DNA of 64,000 nt from Phyllostachys edulis (Eukaryota > Streptophyta > Magnoliopsida > Poales > Poaceae), in the NCBI GenBank assembly GCA_036346405.1, contig CM070566.1:48859268-48923267 (forward strand), given 5' to 3'. The notes below the pieces were generated by a model. That model saw nothing but the letters and a program-made list of their open reading frames with translations. It had not been told where the DNA came from and did not search any database. Positions 56,746-64,000 of this stretch are shown here, one piece after another. Both the position numbers and the translations under genes were made by a program. The first letter of the stretch is position 1. Each line of letters begins with the position of its first letter.

Positions 56746-57443
56746 CGTGAAGTTGATGAGCAGTACTCGAAAGCAAAACTTCAAGGACTCTGTTCTTCTT
56801 TGTTTTAACTTCGATTACAGTGTTCTTTGTCTCTAAATTTGTCTAAATTCAAGATCTTGCTTTTGGCAGTGGTCTTATTTAATTTGGAGTTCATTTGTTA
56901 TTTCTTTAGTATTTATTTGTTATCTCTGCTTGTTTGTTCCTTTTTCCGATTCGTTCGTCCGAGTAGAGTTCGGGGAAGCAGGAGATCTCCTTTTCGATCA
57001 AGCGCAAGACTTCCAAGACTCTCTTACCTTCACTATTGGCGAGTTAATACTTTGATAATTTTGAGCCTACATTTTATGCAAATTATATTATTTTAAATTA
57101 CCAAAATTGCATGCTTTAATTCTTTAAGCAAATGTATGTTAACTCTTAAGGTAGTTGAATGCCCACTTGTTGGTTAATTAATTATTACCCCATCCTTTGG
57201 CAATTGAATCCATTATTTCCATGTCACCCTAATAACAATGTGGTAAATTACTAGCTATAGGTTGTACTTAAGCGACATGCTAGTCTTGCTTAAGTATCAG
57301 GGCATTAAAATATCCCAATCATCATCTCTTAAGTCATAAAATGGTTTTGGGCAGTCGTGAGAGGTACATGACTGAGGTATCTAAGATAAATTGGTTTTCC
57401 TCCTCAAAACCCAATTAATTGTTGTCTACATATGGGCGGATGC

Positions 57444-58835
57444 CACTACTACAGGAAGCCTCATCACAGACGGTTCGGAACCGTCATCACAGACGGTTTC
57501 TGAACCATCTATATTTGTTGGTCTGTGATAACAGGCAGTTATCACATACGGTTCAAAACCGTCTGTGATATGCACTATCACAGATGGTTTTTTGTTGAAA
57601 CCGTCTGTGAAGGCTATTATCACAGACGGTTCTGTCATCCGAGAATATCACCGACGGTTTAATTTACAAACCGTCTATGATGACATTTTCACGAGCGGTT
57701 CTTGTTCGCAACCGCATGATGAATTTCATAGACGGTTCTTTTTAGAACCGTCTGTGATAGCCTTTTCTGTGGCAAAAAAAACCGAAAATGGCTGCTAAAA
57801 CTTTGGAGGCCGTTTAGAGGCCCTAAACGACCTTTTTTGGGGTTTTCACTTTTTCGAGACCTTGCGAAGAGAATTTGACCTTGACTTATGGATTTTCGGA
57901 TTGAGCTTTTTGTTAGCTTTCCAACGAGCCAAAGAACGTCGCAATCGGAGTTCGTATGCAAAAGTTATGACGATTTTACCGAACGGTGCGCGATCTACCA
58001 TCTATATTTTTGCCCAAACCAAATAACTCAACATGAACTACACACATCACAGTAGCATCACCCACATCACAGTAGCATCAACTCAAGAATCCACATCACA
58101 AAGCAAAGGGGAGTAGAGAGTGAGGTCGTGGGAGGCCGGGGCGACGAAGTGGAGGAGGCCGAAGGCGACGAGGTCGTGGGAGGCCAGTGACGACGAGGTC
58201 GGGGCGAGGTGGAGGAGGCCGAGGGTGATGGTTCGGATGAGGCCGGTGACGATGAGGCCGGGACGAGTTGGAGGAGGCCGCGGGCGACAAGCTCGGCGGA
58301 GGCTGGGGCGCAAGGTGTGAGGAGGAGAAATGGCAGAGGAGGAGATGGAGGTATGAGCTGTGAGGAGGAGAGACCGCAGAGGAGGAGATGGAGGTTATAT
58401 AAAGCGAGTTTCGGCAGCCCCCATTATGTTCAAATTTTCGTTTCCCGCCCAACAATCAGAGACGGTTCTTGTTAAGAACCGTCTGTGATAGCACCTATCA
58501 CAGACGGTTTTTTAATAGAACCGTCTGTGATCATTCAGAACCGTCTGTGTACTATCACAGACGGTTCTTATTGAGAACCGTCTGTGATTGGCTGGATTAA
58601 CACAGACGGTTTGTGAATAGAACCATCTGTGATAATTCACAGACGGTTCTATTAATGAATCGTCTGTGATAAATGATTATCACAGACGGTTCTAAATAAG
58701 AACCTTCTGTGATAGCCCTCCAGAGCAGCAGTGCGGCTGGCAGCGCCAACCGCAGGTCCCGACAGACCCAACACAGACGGTTCCAAAGGAACCGTCTGTG
58801 ATGGGGCGTCTACTATAGCCTGTTTTGTAGTAGTG
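57444..58835. mobile_element. CACTA-type non-autonomous DNA transposon
   Basis: Termini CACTACTACAGGAAGCC and (right, inverted) CACTACTACAAAACAGGC. Flanked by TGC on both sides, a perfect 3-bp target duplication. Subterminal regions are full of ATCACAGACGGTT and AACCGTCTGTGAT in both orientations. The middle (57790-58430) is GC-rich with a GAGGCCG/GACGACGAGG minisatellite. No transposase. It is 1392 bp and inserted in the gypsy LTR. Confidence 0.93.
58100..58400. repeat. GAGG-rich imperfect minisatellite inside CACTA element
   Basis: Repeated GTGGAGGAGGCCG and GACGACGAGGTC phrases with about 50-60 bp spacing. Open frames on both strands are by-products. It may derive from a captured gene segment, not identified. 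Confidence 0.55.
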
Positions 58836-59393
58836 TGCTATGGTGGTGGTTGCCGTCGGTGCACGAGTAGTTGGCATGTGGTATGTACCATCTGGCTGGA
58901 TTAAGGATTTAATCTTGGCATGACCTCCTATTGTAAAACATGTGCAACCATAAGTCTGCAAAGTGCAATTTGGTTTAGTAAATTTATCGGACCCTGAAAA
59001 TCATCTCACTGGTGGGGGGTGGTGCAAGTGGTGGATATGAATCATATGATCTAGCTTGAATAGGACACCAAGGGAGGGTAAAGTTGCCAGCTACGACTAG
59101 TCGTGGGGGTGACATCCCGCACAACTTATGGGTGAGATGCGAAAGGGGCAAGATGATTTGAAAAATTACTATGATGGTCTCTCGACCACATGACTAAGGA
59201 ATCGTGTGGGGCTACGAGCTGATTATCTCTTGTGGGTACAGTGTACAAACCTTTGCAGAGTGTAAAACTGTTTGAACAGCCGCGCCTACGGTCAAAGGCG
59301 GACATGAGAACTTACTGGAGTTAGTTCTATTTCAAAAACCTTTGTGGATGGGATGAAAACTGGTTGGGTTGTTGCAGCCCTAACTTTTGGTTT

Positions 59394-59497
59394 GTTCTTG
59401 GGTGGTCGTACCTAGTGTTGTTCATGGGTGGTCGTACCCAGTGTTGCTCCTGGGTGGTCGTACCCAGTGTTGTTCCTGGGTAGTCGTACCCAGTGTT
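59394..59497 (+). repeat. Four 26-bp tandem units with hairpins in gypsy LTR
   Basis: Units start at 59394, 59420, 59446 and 59472 (GTTCNTGGGTGGTCGTACCC then AGTGTT). TGGGT and ACCCA pair around GGTCGT in the inner units. Confidence 0.85.
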
Positions 59498-60254
59498 ATT
59501 ATTAGTGGTCGTGACCACTTTTCAAATATGCATAGGTGGATGTAGTCTCTGCTATTATTTAATAGTGCATAATTATTCTCTTTACAAAATGCAATTTGGT
59601 TAAAATGCTAAGTGATAGGACATTACTAATATTGATAATCGAAAACATTGCTCTAGCAAATAAAAGAACCCGAGCCACCCTTGTTAAGCCCTGCATTTAT
59701 ATTATTGCATATATAAAGCCTTAGAAGCCCTTGATAATCGAAAACATTGCTCTAGCTCATTCTCACTCTTTCCCCCAACCCTTAGAAGCCGCAGACCTTG
59801 GAGACTACGATTACCGTGAGGATCCCGAAGTCGATGGTCAAGGCAGCGATAAAGCGTAGTATAGTCATAGCTGTTCTAGTCTCACCCCAGTCTAGCTAAC
59901 TTTTATCGGTTCTTGCGTACGACCACTGTTATCCGAGTCCTTAGGTAATATCGATCGTACGTGAGTACCCCTATCTCTTGCCTGTGGAGAGATGTGCTCT
60001 ACCTCCTTTGTTGCTTCCGCTATAGTTTTCGTTGTTTTTGTGATGTAATTGTTTGGCCGGTTCGGCCCTTATTGTAAACTCGACCCGACGTGGTCTATGT
60101 CACTCTGATGTTTGTAATATACTGGATGGTTTGGTCTTACGACTTGTATGGATTGATTCAGCAATGTGCCTGTGAGTGCTATCTACTGATTCAGGGAATA
60201 ACACAGTGTTTTCGCAGCGGATTCGGAATTTCAAAAATCCGTGTCCGACAGAGC

Positions 60255-60266
60255 TGGTATCAGAGC
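60255..60266 (+). other. Primer binding site of gag-only gypsy element
   Basis: TGGTATCAGAGC, an exact match to the usual methionine-tRNA-primed site, four bases past the LTR end. Confidence 0.88.
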
Positions 60267-60459
60267 ATATGACTGTAGGAGCCTTAGTTAGACTGGGCAT
60301 GCCTAAGGACTCGAGTTCTATTTTCAAAACTTAAGAAAAGTTTTGGCAAAATATAACATACTTATTGCTCTTACTCATCTCTCTTAGTTCCTTACTTACC
60401 TTAACTTCACTTGAGTTTTTACTTTCCCTCCTGTTTCAAAAATTATAGATAGTCGTGCT

Positions 60460-60840
60460 TCATCCGATGCCCCATGGGACTTTTTCACTCATGGAGAGGA
60501 CTTCGGAGAGTTCGTGGATATTCTCTGCCAACTCATGTAGCACCTAGGCTACCGCCACAAGCCTATCTTCATGGGCCGAAAGACCCAGATCCTGGACCAA
60601 GACTCTTGGACCATGGAGGTTTTCCTCTATGCCAGAGAGGGCGAGATCATCGCTCACACCTTCGGAACTGAGCATCCCAAGAGCAGCTGTGATGAAGTAG
60701 TCCAAGACGCAGCACGCTTCACCTTCGCCCACCTGAGCCAGATGCACGAAGATCTTCTGCTGGAATCGCCCTTCTGCTACCTCCCACCCCTACAGGAAGG
60801 AGAATCCGACCCGGAGGTCTTCATTGTCGTATTGGAGTAG
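60460..60840 (+). pseudogene. Small extra ORF upstream of gag
   Basis: The frame from about 60460 reads WDFFTHGEDFGEFVDILCQL, is stopped by a TAG at 60538-60540, and continues to 60840 (WTMEVFLYAREGEIIAHTFG and SPFCYLPPLQEGESDPEVFI). About 125 codons in all. Extra ORFs before gag occur in some grass gypsy families; the role is unknown. No domain recognised. Confidence 0.5.
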
Positions 60841-61136
60841 TTAGGCTAGCCTAGGTTAGCTAGCAGTGCTTGCTAGGTAGTCTTTTGGTTGCAAGCACTT
60901 TCTGTTTCCTTCTTTTGTAGGCGTTGTGTTTGTATCTTGTGTCGTAGCTTAGCATGGCCTATACACTATATTCAGGAGCCACATAACACCTAACCCCTTA
61001 ATATAATACAGCCACTCTAGGCTTTGTATTGTACGTGTTTCCTTCGTCTCGTTGGTTGAAGTTCTTCTGTTGTGCTCTAGAGGGCCAGTAAACTCTCATA
61101 TATCTCCTCTAGTTCTAAGCTTCAGTGTTCCTCCAG

Positions 61137-62440
61137 ATGGCACCCAAGAGAGCCGCCGCCCCATGTTGTAGTGATTTTGCAGCAAGTCGTGGTCGTGGTA
61201 GTGGCAATGGTTGTGTTCGTGGTCATGGCCGTGGACAGGATCTACCTCCCCCGCCACTAGGAAACCCAACAATAGCGCAAGTTATGTTCGAACAGATGCA
61301 GATTCTCCAAGCCTTGCTCGTCAGCCAGCAGACCGGAGCAGTTGGTCGTAACTCCAAGCTTGCAGACTTTCCTAGGACCAGACCCCTCACCTTCGCTACA
61401 GCAAATGAACCCCTAGAAGCTGAAGACTAGCTCAGAGACACTGATAATAAGCTTTGTCTCGCTCGATGCCTAGAAGAAGACAAGGTGGACTTTGCCACTC
61501 ATCAGCTAAAAGGAGCTGTCGCTGCATGGTGGGAGAACTACCTCGCTGTCCGAGGTGGTGAAAGTCCAGTAGCGGAAGAAGAAGAGGTTGAAGAAGCAGA
61601 GGCAGCAGCATCCACGAGTAGAGATACACAAGACCCCGCTGCCGCAGAAGCAATTCTTGAAGTCTGACTAGTTGAAGCCCGAACACAGTGTGGCGCCAAT
61701 CCTGGATTTAATTTAAGACTACTTTCAGGACCAACTTTGTGCCTGCTGGTACAATGAGATTGAAGAAGAATGAGTTCAGAGCTCTCAAGCAGGGGCATAC
61801 ATCAGTCAACGATTACCTAATAAAGTTCAACCGGCTTGCCCGCTACACTCCAAATGACGTAGCTGATGAAGAGGAAAAGATTGACCGCTTTGTGGAAGGA
61901 ATAAGTGAAGACATGAGAATCCAGCTTATCCTCCACGACTTCCCCAGCTTCCATCACTTGGTCAACAAAGCTCTAGTGCTGGAGAATGAGAAAAAGACTG
62001 TGAAAGTCAGCTGAAAAAGGAAGATGGCATTTCAGAGGCCCCAAGATAGCTCTTAGCAGGAGGAAGCATTCCATGGTAGCTCGTCTTCCAGACCATCCGT
62101 GGCCCCGTCTCAGAAAACTCAAACTCTAGCCCCGCGTCCCAACGGGAATGGTTTCTGTACCCTTTGTCCTGTCGGGCAGCCTGCAGCAGCCAACCCGATA
62201 GCTCAACTTTGCTGTTTCAATTATGGAGAAAAATGATACTTTTCCAACAAGTGTGCTCAACAAGTCACCTCGGTGAAGAGCAACTTAAGAGCTACACCAA
62301 CTCAAGGCCAGACTTCAGCTCTTAGAAAAAGTCATTAGACCTCGCAGGCATCCAGAGCCGCCTCCACACCAACCCAAGGCCATGTGAACCAGGTCGCCGC
62401 CGGAGAAGCCCAAGCAGCTTCAGGAGTATTGTGAGGTACA
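61137..62440 (+). pseudogene. gag: gypsy Gag with zinc-knuckle relic, several stops
   Basis: Starts MAPKRAAAP at 61137. The capsid region is recognisable: KLADFPRTRPLTFATANEPL, then a TAG in place of a tryptophan in EAED*LRDT (about 61429), VDFATHQLKGAVAAWWENYL, then, after a frame change, MRLKKNEFRALKQGHTSVND and KIDRFVEGISEDMRIQL (61739-62014). A zinc knuckle (CCFNYGEK then a stop, FSNKCAQ) is near 62215-62260 with one cysteine changed to tyrosine. No pol follows; the 3' LTR comes at 62505. An inactive Gag of a non-autonomous element. Confidence 0.85.
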
Positions 62441-62504
62441 TTCTCTGTCTAACCTGAGTAGCTCAAATCTCGGGGTCGAGATTCTGTTTAAAGAGGGTAG
62501 GATT

Positions 62505-63468
62505 TGTAACATCCCATTTTCGGGTGTTGTATAGTATCTTTCTGTTTGTCTTCTTGGTTTTCAAAACCTATTTCAGACTATTGTGTAATTGCAAACATCA
62601 TTTCAAATTTCGGGTTTCGAATTTCAGCTTGAATCTCGGTTTCAATTCAAAACCTCTCTGTTGGGCCCGACCCATTTCTTCTCCTGGCCTCAGTGTCGAG
62701 TTGCCCGCTGTACTGCACCCCTGTGCGCTCACCTGCTCCCCTGCTTACTCTATCCCGTCACCCACCCACCACACGTCTCAGGACCGTGCGCCTCTGAGTC
62801 CCTCAGTGGCTCTCTCGTCCTCTCCTATAGGATAAAAAAGAGCCCGAGCAGCCCCCTTCATCTCCTTCCTCCACCCAACTCTCTGTCTTTCACTCTTGTT
62901 GTCGTGGTTTGCCCCAAGCCCCGAGCTCCGAGTTCGAGCTGCCGCGCACCTCCTCTTGGTCCTCGCCGCACCAGCGCCGCCCCCTCTTCTACCCGCGTTA
63001 TTTTTCGTATCCCAGAGCTCCTTGAAGCAATCCCCTCACTCTATGTCAGTTTTGTTTCACATGATCCACTGCTTTTTCGCTTCTCCTTCAGTCCCAGCGG
63101 ACCCCTTCACTATCGTCCTCCTTCTCCTTCATCTGCAAGCTTCCCCGCTGCCGTCTGCTATCCGCCGACCCCCTCCAGCCTCTCTCTCGGTCTTGGTGAG
63201 TTTCCTGTGCCCTGTTCTCTACCATATTCTTTCGACCGCGTCGAGCTGTCGAGACCTTCTTTTCTTTCGACCGCGTTGAGCAGTCGAATTCTTCTTTTGA
63301 GTCCTTCTTTTCTTTCGACTAGGTAGTCGAATCCTTCCTTCGACCTGACAGTTGAAACCTTCTTTCGACCAGGTAGTCGAATCATTCCCTCTTTTGACCA
63401 CGTTGAGTAGTCAAACTCTTCCTTCTTTTGACCACGTTGAGTAGTCGATCTTTCCTTCTTTCGATCAC
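62505..63468 (+). repeat. 3' LTR of gag-only gypsy element, truncated
   Basis: Matches 55110-56200 with indels. It includes the start of the hairpin minisatellite (63228-63468) and stops within a unit at TTTCGATCAC, where copia sequence begins. Confidence 0.8.
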
Positions 63469-64000
63469 TGCTGCCCAATGTTGACCAGTTGGAAATCGAA
63501 AAAATTGGCACACCTTATTAACTGCAAAAGACATAACCAGTCTAGTGAGTGTCAGGTATTGAAGTGCCTCAACAGTGCTTCAATACTAGAAAATTTCAGA
63601 CTCTTTCAGAACTAATCCACTTTCTCGAGATAGCTTCTCTGAAGTAGCCATAGGCGTAGACATGGGTTTGTAGTGCTACATATTTGTACGATGCAGCAAA
63701 TTAGGCATATCTTTGTGCTAAGTAAGAACTAGACCACATTTATCATCAGACTAAGCTTCAATGCCAAGAAAGTAATTTAGCTTGCCAAGTCCTTAATGCA
63801 AAGTTTTCATATAGTTGGTGAACAAGCTTGTCAACTACATCTTGAGAGGAACCAACAATAACTATATCATCAACATGTCAATTGTGATTCCAGCCTGATT
63901 AAATATAAAAAGGGATATATCAATCTTCGAAGGAGTGAATCCAAGTTCCTGTAACCTCGAACTCAAACGAGAGTACCATGCCCTTGGTGCTTGTTTCAGT
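63469..64000 (-). pseudogene. copia reverse-transcriptase fragment
   Basis: From the window end leftwards the minus strand reads LKQAPRAWYSRLSSRLQELG, FTPSKIDISLFIFNQAGIT, then, after shifts, LGKLNYFLGIEA. This is the central part of the copia polymerase; the YVDD region is degraded. The element continues beyond the window. Confidence 0.8.

Larger units (their letters stand above)
55110..60250 (+). repeat. 5' LTR of gag-only gypsy element
   Basis: Includes a GC/CT-rich 5' part (55280-55850) that may hold promoter and transcript start (a TATAAAAG word near 55455), the long hairpin minisatellite, the CACTA insertion and the 26-bp repeat. GATAATCGAAAACATTGCTCTAGC is duplicated at about 59634 and 59732. 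Confidence 0.8.
55110..63468 (+). mobile_element. Gag-only Ty3-gypsy retrotransposon with very long LTRs
   Basis: TGTAACATCCC starts at 55110 and 62505, followed by the same sequence for ~960 bp (with indels). The first LTR ends GTCCGACA at 60250, five bases before a TGGTATCAGAGC primer site; a purine tract (AAAGAGGGTAGGA) precedes the second. Subtracting the CACTA insertion, the LTR is about 3.75 kb. The interior (60251-62504) has an extra small ORF and gag but no pol. The right LTR is cut off at about 63468 by copia DNA. Confidence 0.85.

Noticed and set aside
57444..58835. Possible gene from GC-rich frames inside the small CACTA element
   Set aside because: The frames follow a GAGG-rich minisatellite on both strands and give no known domain.
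5..63995. Bacterial-type operon or phage system
   Set aside because: Introns, LTRs, LINE and plant protein families throughout; no compact operons or ribosome binding sites.

Overview
This window reads as nuclear DNA of a grass (Poaceae). The evidence is the element families: Ty3-gypsy elements with TGTAACATCCC and TGTAATACCCC LTRs, CACTA elements with CACTACTA termini, copia elements primed by initiator-methionine tRNA, a mudrA-type MULE and an L1-like LINE with a monocot-style ORF2. MATH-BTB, F-box, DUF936 and DUF594 sequences with GT..AG introns agree. The genus cannot be fixed by reading alone. Most of the 64 kb is nested transposons; the only gene that still looks readable is the F-box gene at 47.0-49.2 kb.

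Layout. 0-5 kb: decayed MATH-BTB genes, with a fragment of a palindrome-rich element at 2.06-2.64 kb. 5.0-22.8 kb: a four-level nest. A non-autonomous gypsy element (minus strand, gag but no pol) has a CACTA element (5579-18268) in its 3' LTR. That CACTA carries exons of an ISWI-type chromatin remodeller. A LARD-like, non-coding LTR retrotransposon (6640-15589) sits exactly at one of those captured intron/exon borders. 22.8-37.4 kb: a probable large Mutator-like element with GGCGTGAC palindrome arrays at both sides, a DUF936 gene fragment, a decayed mudrA transposase, a seven-exon plant-mobile-domain gene, and degenerate telomere-like DNA on its right. A copia element with perfect AAAGC target duplications (23677-29616) sits in a DUF936 intron. 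38.3-46.1 kb: two damaged copia elements, one of them a chimera, with another MATH-BTB scrap and a ~350 bp duplication. 47.0-53.05 kb: the F-box gene, whose last exon is hit by a LINE, so that it ends in LINE-derived residues. 53.3-53.8 kb: a DUF594-like remnant. 55.1-63.5 kb: a gag-only gypsy element with a very long LTR, which holds a 1.39 kb CACTA element with perfect TGC target duplications. 63.5-64 kb: a copia reverse-transcriptase fragment.

The most unusual pattern is that unrelated elements here carry arrays of short hairpins. In the LARD LTR, eight consecutive stem-loops have different stem sequences but nearly always intact pairing, and the two LTR copies differ by a change that keeps pairing. 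In the 55-kb gypsy LTR, about 29 units of 30-34 bp repeat a TTCGAC..GTCGAA stem, including a paired double change. The MULE ends, the MULE upstream region and a 26-bp repeat at 59.4 kb also consist of hairpin units. This suggests structure-level constraint on non-coding transposon RNA or DNA, but it is an inference that needs folding and multi-copy alignment.
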